The notes beneath the pieces were generated by a model. The model was not told the DNA's origin and did no database searches. It was given only the letters and a program-made list of their open reading frames with translations. A DNA stretch of 64,000 nucleotides from an uncultured Lachnospiraceae bacterium (GTDB lineage Bacteria > Bacillota > Clostridia > Lachnospirales > Lachnospiraceae), in the NCBI GenBank assembly GCA_934330725.1, contig CAKRGM010000006.1:1-64000 (forward strand). The letters are read 5' to 3'. The position numbers and the translations under genes are program-made. Below are positions 1 to 7,870 of the stretch, piece by piece (position 1 is the stretch's first letter; each line of letters begins with the position of its first letter).

Positions 1-74
1 AGTCCTTCAAGCTTATCCTTATACTCCCATAACAGGTTGTATATGTCATTATATTTTATAACAAATCCATTCAT
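1..74 (-). CDS. 5' end of an unidentified gene downstream of trpF (partial)
   Basis: Reading on the minus strand from an ATG at 74 gives about 24 open codons that run off the left edge of the window. The peptide begins MNGFVIKYND and continues with an acidic and basic helix-like stretch. It starts only 15 nt after the trpF stop, with a weak AGGAA upstream, so it is probably the next cistron of the trp operon. The residues do not match the N-termini I expect for TrpB, TrpA or TrpD, so I do not assign a function. A different start further into the missing sequence is possible. Confidence 0.35.
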   Translation of the reverse strand, partial: MNGFVIKYNDIYNLLWEYKDKLEG

Positions 75-89
75 TTTCTTTCTTATTCC

Positions 90-725
90 TTATGGCTGTA
101 GAATATATTTATTTTTTCTTACACTGTCTGCGAATCTTTTTATTTTCACCAGATCTTTACCTGTAGTATCACCATCTGCCTCTACACCTGAACTTACATC
201 AACAACATCAGGTCCGATTTTTTCAATTGCATCTTTTACATTGTACTCATTCAGTCCTCCTGCAAGAAACAGGATTTTATCACCAACAGGTACATTTTCT
301 ATAACATTCCAGTCAAATGTTTTGCCTGAACCTGGTTTTCCGGCATCGAAAAGAATTCCTTTTATCTTTTCCTTTTTTATTTCTTTTATTTCATTCACTG
401 ATGATTTAATATTTATAGCACGTATTATCGGAATTGCTGCATTGGTGTAAACATCATCTGATAAGTCACCATGTATCTGTATGTAGTCAAATCCAGCAGT
501 TTCAAGCGCTTTAAGCTGTTTAACATCTGGCGATACTGTAACAGCTACCGTTTTAACTTTTCCTTTAAGGACATTTATAATCTTTTTTGCAGTTTCTATA
601 TCAATGCATCTTTTACTCTTTTCAAAAAACAAAACCATTCCACCATACTCTATATTGTTTTCCAGAAGGTACTGCGCATCACTGATACTTGTAAGACCAC
701 ACACCTTTATTTTAACTGAGTTCAT
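90..725 (-). CDS. trpF: Phosphoribosylanthranilate isomerase TrpF
   Basis: Catalyses the Amadori rearrangement of N-(5-phosphoribosyl)anthranilate to CdRP in tryptophan synthesis; a cytosolic (beta/alpha)8 barrel. From the chosen start the protein is 211 aa, normal for TrpF. The N-terminal KVCGLT carries the catalytic Cys9, FDAGKPGSGKTFDW near residues 133-146 carries the catalytic Asp and phosphate contacts, and LAGGLN and VDVSSGVE form the C-terminal phosphate site. The open frame extends upstream to 812, but GGAAAGG lies 5-8 nt before the tandem ATGATG at 728/725, so translation begins there. It overlaps the trpC stop (712-714), which suggests translational coupling. Confidence 0.93.
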   Translation of the reverse strand: MNSVKIKVCGLTSISDAQYLLENNIEYGGMVLFFEKSKRCIDIETAKKIINVLKGKVKTVAVTVSPDVKQLKALETAGFDYIQIHGDLSDDVYTNAAIPIIRAINIKSSVNEIKEIKKEKIKGILFDAGKPGSGKTFDWNVIENVPVGDKILFLAGGLNEYNVKDAIEKIGPDVVDVSSGVEADGDTTGKDLVKIKRFADSVRKNKYILQP

Positions 726-1500
726 CATAAAGACCTTTCCAGTGTTTAGCAAGCTGCCTTGGATTTTCATTTTCCATAAATGCCGTTCCGATAAGCAGCG
801 CATCAGCCCCACTTTGCTTTAATATCTCAATATCTTCATCACATGAAACTCCACTTTCTGATACAACAACTTTTCCATCAGGTACAAGTTTAATAAGCTT
901 TTGTGTTGTGTCTAATGAAACCTCAAATGTTTTCAGATTTCTGTTATTTATTCCTATGATTTTAACATCCATTGCAAGCATACGTTTCATCTCTTCTTCG
1001 TTATGTACCTCACACAAAACATCAAGTCCAAGGCTGTATGCAAGCTCATATAACTGCTTAAACTTTGTATCATCAAGTATTGCTGCAATAAGAAGTATGG
1101 CATCTGCTCCAATCACCTTTGCTTCATATATCTGATATTCATCAATCACAAAATCTTTTCTTATTATTGGCAGTGTTGTGATTTTTCTTATCTGTTTTAA
1201 ATATTCAACACTTCCATTAAAATGGTCTTCTTCAGTAAGGCACGATATAGCATCAACCGCCTGATTATACTGGTCAATTCTTTCCGTAAGATCTATTTTA
1301 TTATTCATTACGCCATGGCTTGGTGATGCTTTCTTAAATTCTCCAATGATAGACAAGCCTTTTTTTGCAAGTGCATCATAAAAGCTGTAACTTTTTCTGT
1401 CACTTTCCAGTGCCATCTTTTTCATATCATCCGCACTTATACGTGCTTTATGTTCGATAAGACGTTTTTTCTTATCTTCAACGATTACATCTAAAATCAT
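712..1500 (-). CDS. trpC: Indole-3-glycerol phosphate synthase TrpC
   Basis: Closes the indole ring by converting CdRP to indole-3-glycerol phosphate, the step after TrpF. The 262-aa protein has the family landmarks: EFKKASPS at residues 54-61 with the catalytic Lys, IIRKDFVID, the GINNRNL strand and the C-terminal VSESGV phosphate site. The start ATG at 1500 has AGGAG about 6 nt upstream. Unusually, trpC follows trpG directly with a 168-nt gap that holds a repeat element and a long hairpin rather than trpD. TrpC and TrpF are separate polypeptides here, unlike the fused enterobacterial enzyme. Confidence 0.95.
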   Translation of the reverse strand: MILDVIVEDKKKRLIEHKARISADDMKKMALESDRKSYSFYDALAKKGLSIIGEFKKASPSHGVMNNKIDLTERIDQYNQAVDAISCLTEEDHFNGSVEYLKQIRKITTLPIIRKDFVIDEYQIYEAKVIGADAILLIAAILDDTKFKQLYELAYSLGLDVLCEVHNEEEMKRMLAMDVKIIGINNRNLKTFEVSLDTTQKLIKLVPDGKVVVSESGVSCDEDIEILKQSGADALLIGTAFMENENPRQLAKHWKGLYDELS

Positions 1501-1508
1501 ACTACTCC

Positions 1509-1610
1509 TAATTCCGCAGACGCTTTGCGTCGGAGGAATCGCGAGCTGAATGTCAGATTCAGCTTAAGCGATCATGGCTACTTTGTGGCGCCTGCGGCAC
1601 AAATAGCCGT
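1509..1610 (-). repeat. RBS-proximal palindromic repeat, copy 1 (before trpC)
   Basis: About 100 bp between trpG and trpC. On the plus strand it reads ATTCCGCAGACGCTTTG at one end and TTTGTGGCGCCTGCGG near the other, a terminal inverted repeat. Inside are three local hairpins: GACGC-TTT-GCGTC, AGCTGAAT-gtcag-ATTCAGCT, and GGCTAcTTTGTG pairing with CACAAATAGCC. The same ends and the same position directly 5' of a Shine-Dalgarno recur at 18627, 54207 and probably 58573. It may be a small non-autonomous element or a structured leader. No coding potential was seen. Confidence 0.6.
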
Positions 1611-1645
1611 ATGAAAAATCATCGCATCAGCATGATTTTTCATAC
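1609..1645 (-). repeat. Perfect 14-bp stem hairpin after trpG
   Basis: GTATGAAAAATCAT at 1609-1622 is exactly inverted at 1632-1645 with a 9-nt loop. It lies just downstream of the trpG stop. No U-run follows it in the direction of transcription, so it is more likely an RNA processing or stability hairpin than a simple terminator. Confidence 0.6.
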
Positions 1646-1668
1646 TACCCCCATTCCGTTTGCATTCC

Positions 1669-2232
1669 TTACATTGATACAAAGTTCTCCAGTATCCTTT
1701 TTCCATGCTCCGTATAAATTGATTCCGGATGGAACTGAAGCCCAAATATTGGATATTTCTTATGCTTTAAAGCCATTATCTGTCCATCATCTGTCTTTGC
1801 TGTCACTTCAAGACATTCCGGAAGTGTATCCTCAATTACTGCAAGCGAATGATATCTTGCTACTTTAATCGGAGATGAAAGTCCTGCAAATATTCCGGTT
1901 CCATCATGTGTTATTGATGACTGTTTACCATGGCATATTTTATTTGCATATGAAACTGTTGCTCCAAATGCCTCACCAATGCACTGATGGCCAAGACATA
2001 TACCAAGGATTGGCTTTTTCCCTGCAAAATGTTTTATCACATCAAGACATATACCAGCTTCTTTTGGATTTTTAGGTCCCGGTGATATAACTATCTTTTC
2101 CGGATTCATCTGCTCAATTTCCTCAATCGTCACTTTATCATTTCTTACAACTTTAATATCACTGTTAAATATTCCAATATACTGATACAGATTATATGTA
2201 AAAGAATCGTAATTATCAATTAATAAAATCAT
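1669..2232 (-). CDS. trpG: Anthranilate synthase glutamine amidotransferase subunit TrpG
   Basis: Class I glutamine amidotransferase that supplies ammonia to TrpE. At 187 aa it is a stand-alone amidotransferase and is not fused to TrpD. It shows DNYDSFTYNL at residues 6-15, the oxyanion element SPGPKNPKEAG (50-60), nucleophile Cys79 in GICLGHQ, and His168/Glu170 in FHPES. The start at 2232 overlaps the trpE stop by 4 nt (ATGA), which implies coupled synthesis of equal subunits. In many Firmicutes this subunit also serves PabB in folate synthesis; no pab gene lies nearby, so its shared use cannot be judged here. Confidence 0.94.
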   Translation of the reverse strand: MILLIDNYDSFTYNLYQYIGIFNSDIKVVRNDKVTIEEIEQMNPEKIVISPGPKNPKEAGICLDVIKHFAGKKPILGICLGHQCIGEAFGATVSYANKICHGKQSSITHDGTGIFAGLSSPIKVARYHSLAVIEDTLPECLEVTAKTDDGQIMALKHKKYPIFGLQFHPESIYTEHGKRILENFVSM

Positions 2233-3683
2233 ATCTTTTCCTCCTTGATCAGTGTCTTTGCAAGTGCCATTACCTTATTACAACATTCCATATATTCATT
2301 TTCCGGAACAGAATCAGCAACAATTCCTGCTCCTGCCTGAAGATAAACATTATCCTGTTTCTTAACCATTGTCCTTATTGTAATACAGAAATTCATATTT
2401 CCGTTAAAATCAAGATAACCTGTTGCACCTCCATACAAGCCTCTTCTTACTGTTTCTAATTCATCAATAATCTCCATTGCCCTTATCTTTGGTGCACCAC
2501 TAAGTGTTCCTGCAGGAAGAAATGATGAAACAAGATCAAGTGGATGAAGTGAACCTTTTTTACGTCCTTCAACTAATGAAACGATATGCATTACGTGTGA
2601 ATATTTTTGTATATTCATAAACTGTGTAACTTTAACAGAACCTATTTCAGATATTCTTCCCATATCATTACGTGCAAGATCTACAAGCATGACATGCTCT
2701 GCTTTTTCTTTTTCATCTGCAAGGAGTTCTTTTTCAAGTGCAGCATCTTCCTGCGGTGTTTTTCCTCTTTTTCTCGTTCCGGCTATCGGACATGTATAAA
2801 CTTTTGAATCGCTCTGTTTTACTACCATTTCAGGTGAACTTCCTATTATTTCAAAATCGCCAAAATTATAATAAAAAAGATATGGTGATGGATTTAGCTC
2901 CCTTAATTCCCTGTAAAGATCAAATCCTTCTCTTTTTGTCTTTATAGTCCATCTTTGTGAAAGAACTGTCTGGAAAATATGTCCGTTTTTTATATATTCC
3001 TTTATCTTGTGAACCTTTTGACTGTACTGTTCTAATGTGTCCGATTTTTTCACAATCACACCATTATGATCATACTTAAACTTTCCATCAGTATCTTTTT
3101 CATGTTTATTTCTTCTGTCAATCGCAGCTTCATTCGGCGTTCTTGCCTGTTTTATCAGCTCTTCTGCTTCCTTTAAAGCTCTCTTCCGCCCTTCTGTGCT
3201 ATCCTCATCAAGAACTACTGCTGAAAAAGTTTCTGCCATTCTGTCTATTGCAATGAATTTTGTTGCAAGCATAAGCTGTATTGTTTCTATTCCAATTTCA
3301 TCCTCATTATTATCCGGAAGTTTTTCTGTGTATCTTATGAAATCATATCCAAGACTTCCTACAAGTCCTCCAAGAAAATCAAGTTCTCCATCCTCTTTAG
3401 TAACTTCAAATTCGCTGTAATATTCCTTTAACAAATCAAGAGGGTTTCCTTTTCTTACCTCAGCTGTTCCATCCTTTTTTGTTATCACAAGAGAATCTCC
3501 CTTTGATTGAATAAGTTCTTCCGGATCAACTCCCATAAATGTATATCTGTCTCTTTCATTACTTTCCATAAGAAATCCGATTCTGTCACTGCCGAGATTT
3601 TCATATAATTCAATTGGCGTTTCATCAACAATGCTTACAGTCTTTTTATATGCCTTTAATTTTCTTTTCACAAATATCACCAT
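2229..3683 (-). CDS. trpE: Anthranilate synthase component I TrpE
   Basis: Converts chorismate plus ammonia to anthranilate, the committed step to tryptophan. The protein is about 484 aa. The N-terminal domain contains FLMESNERDRY, corresponding to the LLES-type tryptophan feedback site, and the C-terminal chorismate-binding domain contains PIAGTRKRGKT and LSGAPKIRAMEIIDELE. PabB is a close relative, but the T-box leader with a UGG specifier and the trpGCF neighbours support TrpE. The start is uncertain: the frame opens with TTG at 3692, ATG at 3683 sits only 1-2 nt from AAAGGA, and a GTG at 3671 has better spacing. Confidence 0.92.
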   Translation of the reverse strand: MVIFVKRKLKAYKKTVSIVDETPIELYENLGSDRIGFLMESNERDRYTFMGVDPEELIQSKGDSLVITKKDGTAEVRKGNPLDLLKEYYSEFEVTKEDGELDFLGGLVGSLGYDFIRYTEKLPDNNEDEIGIETIQLMLATKFIAIDRMAETFSAVVLDEDSTEGRKRALKEAEELIKQARTPNEAAIDRRNKHEKDTDGKFKYDHNGVIVKKSDTLEQYSQKVHKIKEYIKNGHIFQTVLSQRWTIKTKREGFDLYRELRELNPSPYLFYYNFGDFEIIGSSPEMVVKQSDSKVYTCPIAGTRKRGKTPQEDAALEKELLADEKEKAEHVMLVDLARNDMGRISEIGSVKVTQFMNIQKYSHVMHIVSLVEGRKKGSLHPLDLVSSFLPAGTLSGAPKIRAMEIIDELETVRRGLYGGATGYLDFNGNMNFCITIRTMVKKQDNVYLQAGAGIVADSVPENEYMECCNKVMALAKTLIKEEKI

Positions 3684-3712
3684 TCCTTTCAACGTAAAAT
3701 ATCATTCCGTAA

Positions 3713-3746
3713 AGAAAAAAGCCCTGGCAGAAAAATCTGCCAGGGA
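3713..3746 (-). terminator. T-box conditional terminator
   Basis: CCCTGGCAGA-tttt-TCTGCCAGGG on the minus strand (3722-3746) is followed by a run of U. It partly overlaps the T-box antiterminator pairing region, as expected for a tRNA-controlled attenuator. Confidence 0.92.
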
Positions 3747-4105
3747 CGAATTACCGCGGTGCCACCCTGATTTAAACAACAGCTTTTGCTTTATTCATGT
3801 AATTTTATATAATACACAAAATAAAAAAGACATATCCAAACCGGATATGCCACCTGTTAACTATCTCATTCCAATACTATAATCAAAACGAATCCGATAC
3901 GAATTACCAATGTAATTATAATATCTTTCCTCTGTAACGTGAGGTCACGTCATTAACTACTTAATACACTGTATTGTTCATCAATGCATCTCCCAAACCC
4001 ATTCCTCAAAGACTTCCATACCAGCTTCACACCACCGCCGGCTCTCTGCAATGTACGTTCTAAAAGTACTATTTTGTTCATCGAATTTACTTATAATCAA
4101 TGTCT
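3713..4105 (-). promoter_or_regulatory. T-box riboswitch of the trp operon
   Basis: On the minus strand the leader carries the T-box core AGGGTGGCACCGCGG (complement of 3754-3768) followed by a terminator hairpin. Upstream are stem I hallmarks: an AGAGAG-like bulge, GGTGTGAAGCTGG, and GAATGGG, which places a UGG (Trp) codon at 3999-4001 as the likely specifier. The element should sense uncharged tRNA-Trp, form the antiterminator through the tRNA CCA end, and let trpE transcription proceed. A second UGG at 3993-3995 is the alternative specifier. The T-box and terminator are directly visible; the specifier choice is inference. Confidence 0.92.
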
Positions 4106-4111
4106 TTTCAC

Positions 4112-4140
4112 ATTCTATCATTGAAGTTCAAATATGTCAA
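4112..4140 (-). promoter_or_regulatory. Sigma-A promoter for the trp operon
   Basis: Minus-strand TTGACA (complement of 4135-4140), a 17-nt spacer, and TAGAAT (complement of 4112-4117). Transcription should start near 4105, just ahead of T-box stem I. Confidence 0.75.
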
Positions 4141-4213
4141 TGTTTTTTTTATTTACATTTTTTATATTTACATTTTTATATTTCAAAATTTTAATTTCTT
4201 ACATTGCTTATAT

Positions 4214-4879
4214 TTATATATCTGAACTACCTGTACTATCCTGCTTAAGGATTGCTGGAAGACGTGTGATTTTGTCCAGATAATAATCATATTCTGATAC
4301 ATCACCAAAACCATATGATGCATATACAAATGGAATTCCCGCTTCTTTAGCGGACTGTGCATCCTTTTGCGTATCACCTACATATACAGGATTTTTAAGG
4401 CTGTTTCTTTCGATAAGCATTTTATTATTCTCACCCTTTGTAAGAAATGTCCTGCCCCAGCATTCCGTATCCAGAAAATATTTCTGCATATTATGCGCTT
4501 TTATAAATGCCTCTATATAACCATCCTGACAATTGCTGACAATATAAAGCTTATAATTTTTCTGCAATATTTCAAGCGTTTCCTTTAACCCATCATAAAG
4601 AACTCCGCCACGTTTTTCAAGATATTTATTTTCAAAGCTGCTCATTTCATCCATAAGACTCTTCTGCACCTCTTCGGTTTCATTTACAAACAGCTTTGCT
4701 GCAATATCGTACATAGGAAGTCCCATACATTTTTCCAGGTCACCACGTGTTATTTTCTGTCTTTTTATTTCAGGATGTTTATCCAGTATAATCTGCCATG
4801 CATCACATATCCCATCTGTCGAATCCCATAGTGTACCATCCAGATCAAATATTATTGAATCAATCTTATCTTTTTCCAT
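4214..4879 (-). CDS. HAD-superfamily phosphatase (Gph/PGP-like)
   Basis: A 221-aa haloacid dehalogenase phosphatase. Motif I DLDGTLWD (residues 12-19) supplies the nucleophile and acid/base aspartates, IVSNCQ is motif II, and VYVGDTQKDAQSAKEAG is motif III/IV. A helical cap (about residues 20-90) follows motif I, as in phosphoglycolate phosphatase and beta-phosphoglucomutase relatives. The substrate cannot be read from sequence. It is transcribed away from the trp leader and follows the TPR gene by about 35 nt, so it may share an operon with the TPR and GlgX-like genes. AAAGGA precedes the ATG. Confidence 0.85.
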   Translation of the reverse strand: MEKDKIDSIIFDLDGTLWDSTDGICDAWQIILDKHPEIKRQKITRGDLEKCMGLPMYDIAAKLFVNETEEVQKSLMDEMSSFENKYLEKRGGVLYDGLKETLEILQKNYKLYIVSNCQDGYIEAFIKAHNMQKYFLDTECWGRTFLTKGENNKMLIERNSLKNPVYVGDTQKDAQSAKEAGIPFVYASYGFGDVSEYDYYLDKITRLPAILKQDSTGSSDI

Positions 4880-4913
4880 ACAACATATTTCCTTTCACTT
4901 CCCCTTAATAGGC

Positions 4914-5837
4914 TTACAGGCTGTTTAATATTTTTTCAATTTCTTCTTCCTGCGTAATATCATACACAATTGACAGACAATCCTTTGCAAGCTGCTTTTC
5001 ACCTTCATTTAACATTATTTTTCCAACCTGATATATTATTCCCACAGTATCAGACTCAGGTCCCGGTTCTATCCCTTCTTTATCAAACATAGCCTGCATC
5101 GTCCTTATATCATAATCAGGAGTCTTATCATTTAATGCAGTTTCAAGATATTTAAGTTCATTATCGGCATTGTCGGTATGATAATATATATTGCTGTAAA
5201 TATAACATGCTCTTGCAAGTTCAGTCATATATAATGAAACATAGTAAAATCCCATATTTCTGTAATATCTCGCCATAGTAGCCCTTGTACAGCAATATCT
5301 GTGGGCAGTCTTTGTAAGCTCTAAATATTTTTTCATTTTTTCCAGATATTTATATGTTTCAGCAAGTCCCAGTATCGCATCAAGATCTACAGGATTCCAT
5401 TCAATTGCCTTTTTATAGGCCTTATTTGCCGCATGATATTTACCAATCGTCATACAGAAATCACCATATGTCCTGTAATAATGTGCAAATGGTATTTCGC
5501 TGCAGCAGATATTTGCCTGCGGTTTAAAATAATACTGAAAAATATAATACTCCATAACATGATTAAGGCTTATATATATTTCATTATTACCAGCTGCCTC
5601 TCTGCCGCCATTATTTTCATCGTAATTCACACCATCATTTTCACCACATACTATACTTAAATCATTTTGTATCTTTCCTGCTTTTCTTACTGTTAATCCA
5701 TCTTCAAGTGAATCAAGCAGTTCTTTCAGCATATCACACGCCTTTTCTTTGTCCCCATTTTCAAAAATATGTTTAAAATCCGAAAAATTTTTCTTTATCT
5801 GTTCAAAATCTATATCATCAATTTTTTTGTTTTCCAT
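4914..5837 (-). CDS. TPR-like helical repeat protein, function unknown
   Basis: A 307-aa soluble protein with no signal peptide. The first 45 residues are highly charged, and residues about 120-230 look like tetratricopeptide helices, for example YYRTYGDFCMTIGKYHAANK and AILGLAETYKYLEKMKKYLE. Many Tyr and Cys residues occur. Its first codons overlap the end of the GlgX-like gene by 20 nt, so the two are almost certainly co-translated. TPR proteins scaffold complexes; a partnership with the GlgX-like protein is an inference from the overlap. I do not recognise a named family. Confidence 0.7.
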   Translation of the reverse strand: MENKKIDDIDFEQIKKNFSDFKHIFENGDKEKACDMLKELLDSLEDGLTVRKAGKIQNDLSIVCGENDGVNYDENNGGREAAGNNEIYISLNHVMEYYIFQYYFKPQANICCSEIPFAHYYRTYGDFCMTIGKYHAANKAYKKAIEWNPVDLDAILGLAETYKYLEKMKKYLELTKTAHRYCCTRATMARYYRNMGFYYVSLYMTELARACYIYSNIYYHTDNADNELKYLETALNDKTPDYDIRTMQAMFDKEGIEPGPESDTVGIIYQVGKIMLNEGEKQLAKDCLSIVYDITQEEEIEKILNSL

Positions 5838-7671
5838 TTTTTATCTTCTTATCCTTTTCTTTAACCCGGCTTTCTCCAACAAGCACTGCAACGCATCTTG
5901 AAGCAATCGTAACCGTCCTGTCAGTATTAATCTTCACTGCATTTTTATCGTCAGATGAATTAATTCCCACATTCCATTTATAGCCCGCCGGCAATTTGGG
6001 AAGTGCCAGTAAATGGGGTTCCCAATGCATATTATAGGCCACATAAATAAGATTCTTTGCATTTGCATATTCACCGCAATACATAACTGCCATATGTCTG
6101 TTAAAAGGCTCCATGGCATTATACCATGCATTATCTGCGTGATACGAAACATCCGGATAACCACAAGACAGATAATCACTCGCCCTTAGCTGTTCCGGTA
6201 AATGCAGCACTTTATTTTTCTTTCTGAAATCAATCAGGTCACATACAAACGAAAACAGTTCCTTTGCACTATCTGACTTTCTCCAGTTCAGCCATGATGT
6301 CTCATCATCAATGCAATATGGATTATTATTACCCATCTGCGTATTTTCAAACTCATCACCCGCAAGAATAAGCGGCGTTGCCTGTGACAGAAGAAGTATC
6401 ATAAACGCATTTTTAATCTGTTTTCTGCGCAGCTGTAACACTTTTTTCTGTCTGGTTCTGCCCTCATGTCCACAGTTCCAGCTATTGTTAAAATCTTCTC
6501 CATCCCTGTTTGCTTCTCCATTAAGCTCATTATGTTTCCGGTCATAGCTTACCAGATCCATAAGTGTGAAGCCATTATGATTCGTAATATAATTAATATC
6601 TGCACTCTGCGGCGGATTATTTTTTATCACCTGCGAAAATGCAGCCAGCTGGTTTTCATCACCTTTAAGAAACCGCCTTGCAATATTAGCAAATCCCGAC
6701 TCATAATTGTATATATTCTTATATTTTTTCTTCTGCCCATTATAATAAACGGTAATAAGCTTTGTTTTAGCAAGCAGCGCATCGTCTGCCAGAATCTCAA
6801 AGGTACTGCTGTCATATCTGGTATATAAATGGATTCCGTCAATATGATACTCAATTACCCAGTATCTTACACAATCAAGTATCATATCAGGTGTCTCATC
6901 CGTGAAATACATTTCCATTATCACTTCAATATTATTATCATGAAGATTTTTCACCATTTTCTTAAATTCAACAGTATAGTCACTTTTTTTATCTGCCACT
7001 GACGTAAAAGCTGCCTTAGGCGCAAAGTGAAACGCATCAGTATATCCCCAGTAATTTATTACCTTTTTTTCATCCGGCGCCTTATACTTTTCGGAAAGCG
7101 TATGCTTTTTAAACTGTTCAAATCTTTGCACTTCATCAAACTCATATGCCGGCATAAGTTCAATGGTCGTAATACCAAGTTTTTTTAAATATGGGATTTT
7201 TTCTATAATACCTGCAAAAGTTCCCTTATGTTTTACTCCCGATGTTCTGCTCTTTGTAAACCCACGTACATTCATTTTATAAATTATTGTTTCATCAGCC
7301 GGTATGCAAAGCTGATGATCATCTTCCCAGTCAAACATATCAAGTGACACTCTGCTTAAGTGCATTCCATCTCTACTGTCATCACCAAAATTTGTGCATC
7401 CTGTAACTGTCTTTGAGTAAGGGTCTGTTACCTTCTTTCCGTCGCACTCATAACAATACAGACACTTGTCAAGCCCAACACCACTTATTACACACGAAAA
7501 TATATCGCCGGTTTTATACCTTTCATCCATATCCACACGGGTTTTAACCGTACATGCATCAGAATCATAAATCAGAAGTGAAACTTCGCTTTCCTCACAC
7601 TTAAATGAAAAATTATATGTCCTGTTTATTTTAGTACATCCCATCAAAAGGGGATTTCCTTTATTAACCAT
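5818..7671 (-). CDS. GlgX/isoamylase-like GH13 protein lacking catalytic residues
   Basis: A 617-aa protein with the architecture of bacterial glycogen-debranching enzymes: an N-terminal CBM48-like beta domain (about 1-125), a GH13 barrel, and a C-terminal beta domain. The segment around residues 366-404, including GFTLMDLVSY and NNSWNCGHEG, is strongly GlgX-like. The catalytic positions are lost. Region II reads DGIHLYTRY (278-286), with Tyr283 for the nucleophile Asp and His281 for the invariant Arg. Region III reads KLITVYYN with no Glu. Region IV reads TNHNGF with Asn366 for Asp, and region I lacks the usual DVVYNH. It is therefore probably a non-catalytic glycogen- or starch-binding paralogue, co-translated with the TPR protein. 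The start ATG at 7671 has a GGGAAAGG about 13 nt away; Met10 is an alternative. Confidence 0.85.
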   Translation of the reverse strand: MVNKGNPLLMGCTKINRTYNFSFKCEESEVSLLIYDSDACTVKTRVDMDERYKTGDIFSCVISGVGLDKCLYCYECDGKKVTDPYSKTVTGCTNFGDDSRDGMHLSRVSLDMFDWEDDHQLCIPADETIIYKMNVRGFTKSRTSGVKHKGTFAGIIEKIPYLKKLGITTIELMPAYEFDEVQRFEQFKKHTLSEKYKAPDEKKVINYWGYTDAFHFAPKAAFTSVADKKSDYTVEFKKMVKNLHDNNIEVIMEMYFTDETPDMILDCVRYWVIEYHIDGIHLYTRYDSSTFEILADDALLAKTKLITVYYNGQKKKYKNIYNYESGFANIARRFLKGDENQLAAFSQVIKNNPPQSADINYITNHNGFTLMDLVSYDRKHNELNGEANRDGEDFNNSWNCGHEGRTRQKKVLQLRRKQIKNAFMILLLSQATPLILAGDEFENTQMGNNNPYCIDDETSWLNWRKSDSAKELFSFVCDLIDFRKKNKVLHLPEQLRASDYLSCGYPDVSYHADNAWYNAMEPFNRHMAVMYCGEYANAKNLIYVAYNMHWEPHLLALPKLPAGYKWNVGINSSDDKNAVKINTDRTVTIASRCVAVLVGESRVKEKDKKIKNGKQKN

Positions 7672-7870
7672 TCACGCAACCATGCCTTTCCCGTTCTGTC
7701 ATTTCACTTATCAGGCAAGTAAGTGATGCAATCACTTTCTACACTCACATCCTGTTTAATTATCAAATCGTATTAATTATATGATATTCTAGCATGTTTT
7801 CATAGTATTTTTTAAGAAACTGCTTTCTGATGCCGCTCTGTGTCATATAATGCTATTACATAATGTACTG

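Noticed and set aside
1..74. Assignment of the partial gene as trpB
   Set aside because: The visible residues do not match the TrpB N-terminal pattern around GxFGxxGGxYxPE, so no name is given.
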